The notes: a model not told the origin generated them from the letters alone. A DNA stretch of 23,864 bases from Welwitschia mirabilis (GCA_051453625.1 JBOZIK010000001.1:40614937-40638800), one strand, 5' to 3'. Shown: positions 9,961-19,517, numbered from the stretch's first letter. Made by a program: numbers and translations.

Positions 9961-10084
9961 ACAAATGCTCATCTCTTTCTCTCAGAACTAGAAGAGACCA
10001 TTCAAACATTAATGTTGTAAGTGATCCATCTCAAGAAACAACTACTAGAAGTGGTAAGTATATAAGTCATAGCTTTCTCTGCTT

Positions 10085-10637
10085 TATCTCTGAACTAGAG
10101 TCCAAAACGTTTCAAGAAGCTGAGGACAATGAAGCATGGATGTTGGCAATGCAAAAGGAATTGAATCAATTTGAGAGGAACAAAGTTTGGAACATAGTTC
10201 CTGCTCCTACAAATAAAAACATTATTGGAACCAAGTGGTTTTACAAGAACAAGAAAGATGAACACCACAATATAGTGTAAAACAAAGCTCGATTAGTAGC
10301 TCAAGGGTACTACCAACAGGAAGGAATAGACTATTGTGAGACATATGTTCCCGTTGCAAAGTTAGAAGCCATTCGTATATTGTTAGCATTTGCTTGCTTT
10401 CATAAGAATAAATTGTTTCAAATAGACGTTAAGAGTGCCTTTTTAAATGGATACGTTAATGAGAAAGTTTATGTGGTTCAACCTCTCAGATTTATAGATC
10501 CTATATTTTCCAGTTATGTTTACAAAGTTGACAAAGCTTTTTATGGCCTTAAACAAGCCCCATAGGCTTGGTTTGACAGGTTAAAGACCTTCGTTTTATT
10601 CAAAGGATTCTCTAAAGGTAACACAGATTCAACGTTA
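10085..10637 (+). pseudogene. copia-2 reverse transcriptase, N-terminal half
   Basis: Starts with the conserved linker (LESKTFQEAEDNEAW, MQKELNQFERNKVW), then GTKWFYKNK, NKARLVAQGY and FQIDVKSAFLNGYVNE, where the first catalytic Asp is intact (GAC, 10425-10427; copia-1 has Asn). It continues through VYKVDKAFYGLKQAP with a stop in place of the next codon (about 10563), then AWFDRLKTF and GNTDSTL. Similarity ends at 10637, before the YVDD motif, exactly where a TGTTGGG LTR-like sequence begins. Stops also lie near 10278 and 10563. Confidence 0.87.
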
Positions 10638-11045
10638 TGTTGGGAAATCATGTTGGGAAGACATGTTGCCATTGTGTCAGCAATATGTCGGAGCAAAATG
10701 TCGGCAATTGTTCTTCTTAAAAAAATGCAAAGCTTATTAATTTTATGAGATGTGCAATCAATCAATGCTCTATTGGCAAAAATGGATTTTTCATGGGAAA
10801 ATCGTGATTTTTTCCTTCAATTTTTCTTCTTGTTCATTGGTCTATTGCACATAAAATGGTTTTTTCCCATGCCGGAAAATGGTTTTAATGGTACCTACGT
10901 GAGACATTTTGAAAACATTGGCAACATGTCAGTGAAAAGTCGGCAATGTTGGCATGTCGCTGACTTTTTCAAAATGTTAGTCAAAAATGTCAACCAACTT
11001 CAAGACATTTTCAAAGTGCTATCACCCTTTGTTGTCGACATGTGA
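10638..11045 (+). repeat. LTR-like segment with ATGTCGGCAA motif array
   Basis: It begins TGTTGGGAAATC, the typical start of a copia LTR, in the middle of copia-2 RT. It then carries scattered sites built on ATGTCGGCAA or its complement: near 10660, 10676, 10690, 10700, 10917, 10929, 10937, 10950, 10963, 11000 and 11035. I could not find its 3' end, primer site or the matching target duplication (expected CGTTA), so it may be a truncated or solo LTR. It encodes nothing recognisable. Confidence 0.45.
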
Positions 11046-11175
11046 CATTTTACTCACTGATACCTTGATATTATCTTTCATCCATTTAAATCGATTCTGT
11101 TCTATTCTCAATATTTAAGCATACGATCTTAGTTTCTAAATCTGAAATAATGCTTGAATATCCCACCTACTTATC

Positions 11176-11325
11176 TCGGACGTCCCTACCTTTTATTATT
11201 TGGACGTCCCCTATTTTTCCCAGATGTCTGCCTACATATTTTACTGTCAAAGCTAAGTTTAATCTTGGACGTTTTACCTATTGCTCCCAGACGTCTGACT
11301 TTTAAAACTGTGCGAGATGCCTGCG
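11176..11325 (+). repeat. GACGTC motif array upstream of the transposon-protein frame
   Basis: Six sites carry the palindromic core or close variants: TCGGACGTCCC at 11176, TGGACGTCCCC at 11201, CCCAGATGTCTG at 11219, TTGGACGTTTT at 11265, CCCAGACGTCTG at 11286 and GAGATGCCTG at 11313. It is the same core as in the copia-2 LTR. The array ends about 120 bases before the ATG of the next reading frame, so it may mark the 5' region of the element that carried that frame. Confidence 0.6.
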
Positions 11326-11445
11326 GTTTGTCCACCTTTTTGAATACCTTGCTAGTCCCTCATTCTTATGTCACTTTGTCTTACTCCTCTCCTTAGCTCC
11401 TCCTCAATCACTCTGACTCTCTTGCATTCAAATTCTTGTTCTGTG

Positions 11446-12495
11446 ATGGGGAGATCCCAGCTAGCTGCCAAGAGGAAAGGAAAGGAAGCAGCCACATCTT
11501 CAGACGATACTTGGTTTATTTTAGAAGACCATTGTAAGTTCTGGATAACTTCTTTTCTAAATAAGCCTATAGCCCCAGAAAGGAGAACAGACCATGACTC
11601 ATTTAAACATGAGCTAAGGATCCTTCACAAACTTGGAGAGCTAGAATGGCAATACGCCCTAGATTTAGAAACTCAAGCTTTGGTGAAAATGGTATGACTT
11701 TTTAATTGTAATGGGCACTTTGATAGATACAATGACAAGATTACGTTTCGGGTTTACGGCAAAGAGATTGAGATTACATTAGACATGATTTCTGAAGTTT
11801 CTGGATTCCCAAATGAAGGTGCTTTGTATAATATTATATCAGTACAATCTTTAGAGGAAGCCATTTCTAAGGAAACCCTCACACTTGAATTATTTGAAAA
11901 ACTAGTTGGATGGAAAGTAAATATTCCCACTAATCAACCGCTACCACTTTATAGACTTATTTTTCAGATATGCACTCACAAGAAAGTGTCCAAGCTTGGT
12001 CATAAAGATGAAGTGTCATCAACTTGTGCTTATATCATATATTTCTTAGGATAGGGAATCAAATTTAACTTATGCAAGTTCATTTTGACTTATATGGGCT
12101 AGTTCCTTATTGCGAACAATGCCAACCTTCCCTTTGTTGGCATCATCACTACTTTGCTAGTAAATTTGGATTTTCATATTGAGAAGGATGAAGAATTTGT
12201 CAAAGTGCTCAAGCCTTTGGATATATCTTCTCTAAATAAAATGAACTTTTTTTCTAAAACTATGGCTCCTACTCCTCCTCCTCCTCATTAGAAATGCAAA
12301 TGAGTTGGGGAAAGCTCTTAATCTTTAGAAATTTCCAATTTTGTACTACTTCAGATAATATAGAGGATTGACCAAAAACTAGAGAGAATCTTCTTTGGTG
12401 TCTCTGCTTATGGATTTGACATTCCTCTAGGCTCAAATGAGGAAGCAGAACATCCATAGGCAAAGGATTCTTCCCATACAAACTCCTCTGATTGA
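11446..12495 (+). pseudogene. 'Putative plant transposon protein' frame, nonsense-disabled
   Basis: A basic, serine-containing start (MGRSQLAAKRKGKEAATSS) leads into a domain resembling the plant-specific 'putative plant transposon protein' family found in many LTR retrotransposons. Recognisable parts are FRVYGKEIEITLDMISEVSGFPNEG-like sequence around 11750-11820 and LYRLIFQICTHKKVSKLGHKDEV around 11947-12015. The frame runs 350 codons with no frameshift but eight stops: TGA 11695, TAG 12052, TAG 12100, TAG 12289, TGA 12301, TAA 12319, TAG 12361, TAG 12457. A proline run ends the main domain (12268-12288) and a charged tail (KLERIFF, SNEEAEHP) follows. Function of the family is unknown; assignment is by pattern memory only. 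Confidence 0.6.
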
Positions 12496-12689
12496 CCCCT
12501 CCCTTTTTATCTTTTTTGTCCTTCGTTCTTCACTTAGTTAGCTACCATTTGTATGTCTTTCTCAATGATGACAAAGGGGAAGAAACTGANNNNNNNNNNN
12601 NNNNNNNNNNNNNNNNNNNNNNNNNNNNNNNNNNNNNNNNNNNNNNNNNNNNNNNNNNNNNNNNNNNNNNNNNNNNNNNNNNNNNNNNN
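12496..12689 (+). other. Tail of the transposon-protein element and 100-N gap
   Basis: The sequence CAATGATGACAAAGGGGAAGAA at 12563-12584 resembles the purine-rich 3' region often found after such frames in plant LTR elements and could hold a polypurine tract. It is cut by a 100-base N placeholder (12590-12689), so the 3' LTR cannot be assessed. Confidence 0.35.
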
Positions 12690-13640
12690 TATGGAAGGAA
12701 TCATAATCCCTATTAAGTGATTTACATAATATTTGTCCAAATGTAAATTTTAAATAGATAAACTTAGTTGTAACTATTCTACCATAATTTTGGATCTCTT
12801 GATCAAGTAATGTTTGATTAAATCCTTTATTATTTACCTAAGTTTCTTTAATTTCAAAAATTTCTAGAGCATATATTTTATTGTCAAAATCCACAATATG
12901 CCTATCTTTATAATGATTTGATGACATTAAGCTTAATTCACAGAAATTAATGATTGTGAATGAGACATTTTCTTAGGACCTTGGGACATAACGTAGTTTG
13001 TTCAACCCATAATTATAAGTTAGGAGCTCTATTATCTTGGGATTGAATCTTATAACATGGAGGTTGGCTTGTAATTCCTATCCATGAATCTAAAATACAA
13101 TGAAGCATGGGCTTCAACTTCTTAAGTATAAATCATGAGTAAGACCTAAACATTTGTTGGCTAGTTTCTAAGCCAGTAAGAGATACATATAAGCTTTCAT
13201 TCATCGAAGTAAAACACTAACTTGATATTTTGGAAATATATTTAAAATATGCTACTATTTAAGAAAAAGTGGAGAAGCTCAGCAGAACAGAGTAGAGTGG
13301 AGGAAAGAAAATCATGAAGCTATGCTTTCACTCTAAGAAGCACAGTAGGAGCAGTCACAATGGCATTGTGAAAGACATTTTTGATGTGTCTTCAATGAAC
13401 TAGTGTTTTCTCTCTCTCTTTTATGATTGCCTCATGCTATTTTTTTTGATTGACAATCTTTAAAGCTTACTTTTAAGGCATTTTCATATGGCACATATTT
13501 AATAAACCCTCTTGTTGACTCATTGATGACACATTCTACTATTAAAACCTAAAAGGGAATAGTAGAATATGCTTAGATCTAACTTTGATTTTTCTACCCC
13601 TAAGGGAAGGTTTTTTAATCAATGACTCAAAAATTTGGAA
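12690..13640. other. AT-rich stretch, nothing recognised
   Basis: Both strands were read for copia, gypsy and LINE protein motifs and none was convincing. It may be decayed LTR, 3' untranslated or intergenic DNA. A CT-rich run lies near 13410-13425. Confidence 0.5.
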
Positions 13641-13899
13641 AACCTAAAAGGGAGGACTCAAGTGGATCTAAGGTGTCCAAGGTAGTGGAAGCACATCTAG
13701 ATCTTCAATGGCAGTAGAATCCCCTGGTATGAAATCTTATATAACATTAGGAAAAAAAAAAAATAATCCTTAAAGTTTTCCCAACTTGGATTTTTGCTTT
13801 AAATGTTATGGTGGCACATTCCATGCTAAGATGCCTATGAACTATTCTAATCATTTGGATTCTTAATTCAAAAATAGTCTTATTAATAAATTCTAATCC

Positions 13900-14408
13900 T
13901 CAAGAGAGCTTCCCTTCATAGAAAATGTATGCTTATGGTATGACCAATGATTTCCATTAAAATGTAAGATAGAGGTTGACTGTTTCATTTTATTTTTGAT
14001 TCAGAAGATGATATAAGTAAGGTTTGGCTAAGAGGCTTTTATTTTTTTAGCTAAAGAGGTTTGGCTTTAATAAAATTATCTTCTTTTATTCTTGATAAAC
14101 TCTCCATATTTGAGAAGATTCTAGTTTAGATTCATGTTTTAGACCCTCATTAAGAAATGTGGCACTCTTATTTTCTCAAGTAATTTGAATATACTTTACA
14201 AAAATTTGTTAAACTTAATATAACTATTAATCTCATGGAAAAAATTGCAATGGGTATAATTTATATTTATATGAAATCAAAAAGTTGTAATGTAGACAAA
14301 ATCAAATTTGATACAATGTGGGGGCGAATAACCTTCAATCTTAAAATTGAAAATCTTCATATACAATGCTAAAAATGTGGTGTACATGAACACACAATGA
14401 AAAAATGC
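13900..14408 (+). pseudogene. LINE ORF1: DUF4283 and zinc knuckle, decayed
   Basis: ORF1 proteins of plant LINEs bind the element RNA. One frame reads PMISIKM, DRG, then LFHFIFDSEDDISKVWLRG, FYFF, RGLALIKLSSF and LDKLSIFEKILV, which matches the DUF4283 pattern including the conserved charged motif after the central aromatic stretch. Upstream (13640-13760) a frame with KPKREDSSGSKVSKVVE may be its N-terminus, but this is weak. Further on come VDK and the knuckle at 14367-14408: C-stop-KCGVHEHTMKKC, with all CX2CX4HX4C positions present. Stops are at conserved Trp and Lys positions, for example V-stop-I near 14128. Confidence 0.7.
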
Positions 14409-14854
14409 TAAAAAAAAAGTTAAAAAAATGAATTAGCATTACGTCAAGAAAAATAAAAAAGATAAACCACCTTTAGTCCCAAAGTTCATCATGCAAACAA
14501 ACAAATATGATATTCTTCCAGAAGAAGAACCAAAACAGAGGAAAGAAAAAGAAACAAAAAAAAAACTATGCCAAAGTAGAAAAAGAAGTAGAGCATGCAC
14601 ACAACACATCAAACTTAGTACCGACACATCATTCCTAATAATAGTCATTGATGAAAATGGGACAAAAACTTAAAGGTGGTGGAAACAATGTTGATGAGTG
14701 TATTACAAAGGCACTGATAAATAACAAAACTAGAAAACTAGGATAGACAAAAAAAAGAATAATAATAAATGCCCAAAGAGGAAGGATTAAAAAAGAGAGA
14801 AAGGAGGATATATTCAATGGTAAGCAATCTTAACTCTTCTTTTCATGATTATTT

Positions 14855-15776
14855 TCTAGAACTGCAAAGGCCTTTAGGAATGACCAAAAAATTTCCTACC
14901 TTTAGAGTCTCTTAAAGGACTTACTAGTTTTTATGTGTCTTCTTCAAAAACTAAATTTGATTATCTAAAAATCATCCATTTTTATGCAACATTTTCTTGA
15001 TCCTTTATTGATTATGGGTACAAAAGGAGTATTAGTAATTCTCTAGAAGAATGATAACATATCTACTATTAGCAAGAGTAACAACTACCTTACTGTGGAT
15101 TGGATTTTTAATGATCCAAAGAGAAGAATCACCAAAGTCTATGGGCCTTAGGAAGTAGATCAAAGACTCTAATGCCTTTAACACATTATATTAGATTTTC
15201 TAGATATCATTATGAATGACTTTAATCAAATCCTTAGTCCTCATGAGAAGCTCGATAATGTTTTTAATCTCTTTAATATTGATTTTTTTCAATTTTATCA
15301 ATATGCATAACCTTATATATCTTCATGATGATTTCTATACTTGGAGTAATCTCAAGAAAAGTGAAAATCTTGTTATGTCAAGAATTAATACATGTTAGTT
15401 AAAAACTCTAATGAGAATTTCTTTCTTAAAGGAAAATCTAGATTCTTTTCTAATTATAGGCCTATAATCCTAATAATGAACTCCCCTCAAAATAAGTCTC
15501 TCTTTTATTTTAAGCACTTTTGGTTGAAAGATCCAAACTACATAGAGTTGGTCAATCATATTTAAAATACTCTGGTGAAAGGTAATGCTACTTTTAGATT
15601 ATTTTAAAAGCTTAAAATTTTAAGGCATGAGTTAATTATTTGGAAGAAATGGTTGAATGATTTTTCTAAAAGCATTAAGAATCAATTATTAAAGGAGATA
15701 AGAATTATCCAAAAGTATACTAAAGCTATCAGTTTTTATTTAGGTTTTGAAGCACTTTAAACTTATTTATAATAAA
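14855..15776 (+). pseudogene. LINE ORF2 endonuclease domain, decayed
   Basis: This apurinic/apyrimidinic-type endonuclease would nick target DNA to prime reverse transcription. F-stop-NCKGL at 14855-14875 matches the domain start (WNCRGL), with TAG in place of the tryptophan codon. Then come GTKG and a KVYGP block (about 15138). MNDFNQILSPHEKLDN begins at 15212 and matches GDFNEIL...EK, with the catalytic Asp and Asn kept (15218-15226). YTWSN at 15336-15350, NLVMSRIN, NYRPIIL, then FKHFWLKDPNY and LRHELIIWKKW cover the C-terminal region. Frames shift at several points. The RT that should follow is missing. Confidence 0.75.
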
Positions 15777-15784
15777 GTTAGTGT

Positions 15785-16080
15785 AAACCTTACTATAATA
15801 AGAATATCAAAAAAATTATATTAAGAACATGAACATATAGAGTAGCATTGGATTTATCCATGGGGTTCCATTAATCTTGATTTTTTGATACTAGTATGAT
15901 GTTCTCATTAACATCATTTTTGGATAGAGTGGACACAATGTAACCATTGTAGATTACTTTCTCTATGTCTACATCTAGAGATCTATGAAATATTCTTATA
16001 CGGGCCTTCTAGTAGGCATCGTTTATCTCATTAAACATAGGTGGTCATCTAGTAGAAAAGCCATCTAAAGGATTACTCAT
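15785..16080 (-). pseudogene. copia gag N-terminal fragment
   Basis: From ATG at 16080 the minus strand reads MSNPLDGFSTR, stop, PPMFNEINDAY, stop, KARIRIFHRSLDVDIEKVI, YNGY. This matches the gag start of the same copia lineage as copia-2 (RPLLFPGSNYAHW...MTIFLTSLDIDIW). The stops replace an Arg (TGA) and the conserved Trp (TAG), both explained by one transition. Downstream, DXWNPMDKSNATLYVHVLN fits the next conserved gag block. The fragment ends near 15785 next to the LINE. It lies 67 bases after a primer site and LTR end, so the 5' end of the element is preserved. Confidence 0.7.
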
Positions 16081-16130
16081 ATTTAGGGTTCAGGAGTTTA
16101 GACATATTAGGATCTACCAATGATTCTATC

Positions 16131-16144
16131 TAGATTTAATACCA
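16131..16144 (-). other. Degenerate primer-binding site of the gag-fragment element
   Basis: On the minus strand TGGTATTAAATCTA resembles TGGTATCAGAGCCA, the complement of initiator Met tRNA; 10 of 14 bases match and three of the four differences are transitions. It sits two bases after a CA-ending LTR (16147) and about 50 bases before the gag ATG. Confidence 0.5.
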
Positions 16145-16320
16145 AATGAAAGATTTACAATCCTAAAGGAAAGATGAATAGGATTTTAAAAAATAAATAA
16201 ATAAATTTACCCACTATCTCCACAAGTAATGAATACTAAAATATTTTTGCAAGTGAAAAACTAAAAACAATTTGAAAATAAATAACTAAAAGTACAAAAT
16301 ACCAATGAAGATTGACATAT

Positions 16321-16356
16321 GATTTATAGTAATTTAAGAAACCCCCTAGTCCACTC
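16321..16356 (-). promoter_or_regulatory. Downstream LTR signature (GAGTGGA ... CTATAAATC)
   Basis: On the minus strand GAGTGGACTAGGGGGTTTC starts at 16356 and CTATAAATC starts at 16329, 27 bases later, the same offset as at 6674/6701 in copia-2. It may mark the R region or a TATA box. The shared spacing in opposite orientations argues against chance. Confidence 0.45.
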
Positions 16357-16839
16357 TTGATGATCAACATCTACCTAAGCCTGATCCAAATCTTTGTTAA
16401 TCACTTTCCATGTATTCCAGGTTTACTTATATCCTTCAAAATTAGACTTTTTAGAGGCTTAGTCTCAATCTTTAAAGAGAATGAATGCAGTGATAATGGC
16501 ATGCCGTAATGCATAGGTTCCATTAGATTTGAAGCTTAAGAATGATATTGCTACATTACTAAAGATGATATTATAATTCATAAATGTACCATGCAAACTG
16601 ATTGACCAAGTACAAATGATAACAAAAGATATTTATTCGTCTTTGGTTAGATAGGAGATGTGCTAATAGAAAGCTAATCAATAGATATTCAACAATGCTA
16701 CATTAGGTTGGTACAATGATTTTGACTATTATAAAATATATAGGAGAAGATTTTTAAGGTTTTATAAGTAAAAAGATTCTCCAATGAATAAAAATGGATG
16801 CCTAAATAAGTAGAAAAAAATCCAATTTCTATCATAGCT

Positions 16840-17271
16840 AGTCGACCCCTAAAAATGTTTAGTCGACCCCATCAAGTGTTGTCAGTAAAGTCGATCATCC
16901 TTAGCTTCTTTTGATTAATTCAAGTTTCTTTTAACTTCATTTCTAGTTGAAAAATCAGAGATCTAGTCAACTACATATTTATCTAGTTAACCCCATATTC
17001 AAAAAAATGCAAAATAGTATTTATGACTTAGGTTAAGTCTCCACTTAAAAGTCGGATTGACCCCTAGATGACAAAGGATGAAAACATTTCACTCCAAGTC
17101 TAGTTAATCCCTTTGGAATCCTGTTGATCCCTTAATGTTTAGATGTGATAAATTTGATGCTTAGGTTTGATCAACCCCTTAGGAATCTACTTGAATCCTT
17201 TGCAATCTATTTTTGATAATTTATGATTTAATTTCGGTCAATCCTATAGGAATCCAGTTGACCCCTTTGAG
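16840..17271 (-). repeat. GTCGACCCC / TTGACCCC array, 67-base period
   Basis: On the plus strand, sites occur at 16840 and 16861 (AGTCGACCCC), 16889 (AGTCGATC), 16965 (AGTCAACTA), 16985 (AGTTAACCCC), 17055 (GATTGACCCCT), 17102-17132, 17169-17200 and 17236-17271. In the last three, a GGAATC anchor lies at 17115, 17182 and 17249, exactly 67 bases apart, flanked by inverted half-sites (GTCAATCC ... GTTGACCCC). This is an eroded tandem repeat inside the candidate LTR. TTGACC matches the core of the plant W-box bound by WRKY factors; whether it acts as one is unknown. Confidence 0.7.
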
Positions 17272-17603
17272 GGTATGAAACTTGTTAGGTTCAGATTCGA
17301 TTTGTGACAAAATATTACTGCTTCTGATCTACAAATATTAATATTTTTTACAAATAATACAACATGTTCTGTTAAATAAAAAATTTTAGTTTGACATCAA
17401 TTTGATAAATTTTAACTCAATAGTATTTTCAGATTGTGGTATTTAGTAAATTTTATTTGTTTATAGATTTTACTTCATTATGACTAAGGTTTTATAATCT
17501 TTTTTGTTTATAATAGGTAAATGCTTAATAGCTCTATAAAATACCAAAATTCTCATACATTAGCTCCTATAAAGGAAACAAAAGATATAAGTTAGGCCCA
17601 ACA

Positions 17604-18184
17604 TAAACAAATTATGAAGGTATAATGTGGTGTAAGAATGAAAATCAGGGAATTTTGAGTGGATAGTTCTACAAATTCATCTTCCAAATTATTAAATTTT
17701 CTATCTATGAGGGATATAGTATCATGAATTAAAGTAAGCTATGGAGGTTTAAAGGAATGTACTACTTGTAGCTTGAGTTAATAATGCTGTGCACAAGCTA
17801 AATGAAGTTTTGGAAGCTTAAAATATTTCTTAAGGTTTAAAAGAGCTAATATCTTCCATTGTGTTTTAGGAATCCCACATAATGGTCAGACACTCATAAG
17901 CAATTCATTGCAGAGTAGGAAATTAAGGATCTGTAGCATAGGAATTCAAATTTCATAGTCATGTGAAATTAATTTAAAGTTTCAACAACAAAAATGATTT
18001 TGATAGACAACCCTCTACCCTAAGGTTTTAAAGCACAAGATAATGAAATCATTTAAAATTCCCTATAAAATAGGAAAACACTCTATCCTATAGGAGTATT
18101 TTAAATTTAATAAAGAAAACAACAAGATCATTTAAAATTACTAAAAAATCCCTTTAAAAAGAATAAAAATAAAATACTCCTATC
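17604..18184. other. AT-rich stretch, nothing coding recognised
   Basis: No family motif was seen on either strand. Near its right end is a perfect 14-bp inverted repeat: ATAGGAGTATTTTA at 18090-18103 and TAAAATACTCCTAT at 18170-18183, 66 bases apart. This could be a very small inverted-repeat element or chance in AT-rich DNA. Confidence 0.45.
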
Positions 18185-18475
18185 TTAAGCTCCTGCTATA
18201 AGGAAGATTTTGTTTTTGTCTTCTATAGCAACTGAATCCTCTACAACAACCAAATCTTTTTTGCATGTTCTGTGTCAGTTCCACTTTTCCTAGATAAAAT
18301 GTTAAAATTGCAATACTTTGTCACTTTAATCCTCTAATTATTATTGCCTAATGAAAGATTCTCAATAAGAGATGTCATCGCCCTCTATTATAAAATCACT
18401 CTAGTGTCATATACCCCAACTTTTTGTGCATCTGCGCTTTTACCAGATGGATCTCTCTTAAACTTTAACTCTTTA
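18185..18475 (-). pseudogene. Receptor-like kinase fragment, copy 1
   Basis: On the minus strand a frame reads IHLVKAQMHKKLGYMTLE, stop, FYNRG (GYM at 18408-18416), corresponding to the kinase activation segment GYMAPEW kept in copy 2. After a one-base shift, AMTSLIENLSLG matches the following ITSKVDVYSFG block, and ILSRKSGTDTE resembles the EILSG.. stretch of plant receptor-like kinases. Relative to copy 2 the APEW codons differ only by transitions (GCA to ACA, CCA to CTA, TGG to TGA). No lectin, LRR, VAVK or HRD segment is convincing, so only a short C-terminal piece of kinase remains. Confidence 0.45.
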
Positions 18476-19517
18476 CAAACCTTTTATGATTCTGGTTTAA
18501 GTGCTAAAGAAGATTATAATCTTGACCTCATCATAGGCACTGTCATCCTCCTCCTCTCCTATGATCTTCATAAGAGGCATGGGCTTCTTTGACTACTTTA
18601 AAGAAATGGATCCCAGTCTCCTCTAGAAGAACACATCGTAGGATATCAATGTTGTAAGAGAAGTGATAAATGTCATGTGCATTATCACTAGATCTCCCTT
18701 GGCATTAATGAAAATCATGAGAATATGATCAAATGGTAATAATTCATGTGATCTATTCTACATACTGTTCTTCTAATAACAATAAAAAAAGAACAAATCT
18801 TAATCTTGTCTCTTCCTCTTTTACCAGAAATCCAATGGCAAATCTTATTCTACACTTAAAGATCTTCTTTGAAATCATAATAAACTAGAATGAGGTCGAG
18901 ACAAGGAAATATGTGAATCTTATACTTCTTAGGAGCTACTATCTCTTAGAACTCTCCACAGCTTCTAATGGCCTAACCCCTCATTTAGCATAAGTAACAT
19001 TTGCAAAACTTTATCCAAACACTCATTTGAAAATATTGAAATGGATGAATTGCTCAAATAAATAGAACTAGTATTATCATTTATAAGATCCATTAAACTA
19101 ATATGGTATTTTTTGAAAGATAGTTTATTTCTTAGGTCATCTTTAGCAGATCTAGGAGGTCTAAAAACTAAATTCAGATCATGAAGTATGCACAAAAATA
19201 TCATTCATTAAAAATAGATTGAAGAAATCTCTACTATTAATTGACTTAGGAATATAACTCATTGGAGTAACAGATGGAATGTGCTTGGAGATCCTTGTAC
19301 TTTTGCCAAGCCTCTACTAATCTTACAAGCTTAACTATCATAGAGGTATTGATTCATTCATTACGCATTCCATTCTCATTCTTCTTTTTGAAATCCATCA
19401 CATTCCTTACCAATAAGAATAATTCTCCCTTTTACCCACTACTTGATTGAATTTTTCTATCACCTCTATCCAGAGATAAGGTGAGGGTTAAGCTGTAGGT
19501 TGTAAAACTATGCTAAA
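18340..19517. repeat. Duplicated block, copy 1 (AT-shifted)
   Basis: Colinear with 19892-21023 over about 1.1 kb in the same orientation, for example CTCCTCCTCTCC at 18548 and 20055, ACTAGATCTCCCTT at 18688 and 20195, and GGAATGTGCT at 19275 and 20784. Where the copies differ, copy 1 usually has T or A where copy 2 has C or G. Short minus-strand frames (18965-19204, containing RPPRSAKDDLRNKL and DNTSSIYLSN) are shared with copy 2 but not recognised. Origin of the block is unknown. Confidence 0.85.

Larger units (their letters stand above)
5016..10637 (+). mobile_element. Ty1/copia retrotransposon copia-2, 5' LTR to mid-RT
   Basis: A plus-strand copia element in canonical order: LTR (5016-6821), primer site (6824-6840), gag with zinc knuckle, protease, integrase and the first part of RT. 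It is head-to-head with copia-1 and its LTR starts where copia-1 breaks off, so it probably inserted into copia-1. At 10638 the RT reading stops within a codon or two of another TGTTGGG LTR-like start, so it was itself interrupted; the rest of RT, RNase H and the 3' LTR are not seen in the window. Gag features (RPLLFPGSNYAHW start, acidic stretch, coiled-coil after the knuckle) fit the SIRE/Maximus lineage. Many stops; non-functional. Confidence 0.88.
13900..15776 (+). mobile_element. LINE (plant L1-type) remnant: ORF1 and endonuclease, no RT
   Basis: Two non-LTR retrotransposon reading regions lie in the correct order on the plus strand: ORF1 with DUF4283 and a CCHC knuckle (13900-14408), then the start of ORF2 with the endonuclease domain (14855-15776). 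The A-rich Lys/Glu-coding interval (14409-14850) fits the ORF1 tail. The RT domain is absent: the LINE stops next to a minus-strand copia gag fragment at 15785. LINE copies usually lose the 5' end, so loss of the 3' part points to a later break or insertion. Many stops; very old. Confidence 0.75.
16147..17603 (-). repeat. Candidate 5' LTR of the gag-fragment element, 1457 bp
   Basis: On the minus strand the segment starts TGTTGGGCCTAAC (17603 downward) and ends TTTCA at 16147, two bases before the primer site, giving TG...CA ends. It carries the GAGTGGA-27-CTATAAA signature also found in the copia-2 LTR, and in its distal half a GTCGACCCC/TTGACCCC array. The start is chosen only because TGTTGGG is the usual copia LTR start and the length is reasonable. 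No second LTR is in the window to confirm it. Confidence 0.5.

Noticed and set aside
11055-11080. Primer-site-like GGTATCAGTGAG on the minus strand
   Set aside because: No gag follows on that strand and no LTR signature precedes it.
15785-15905. Continuation of the LINE into an endonuclease-RT linker (W..P.G..N..FF-like pattern)
   Set aside because: The same bases read much better on the minus strand as copia gag, with a consistent start, primer site and LTR beside it.
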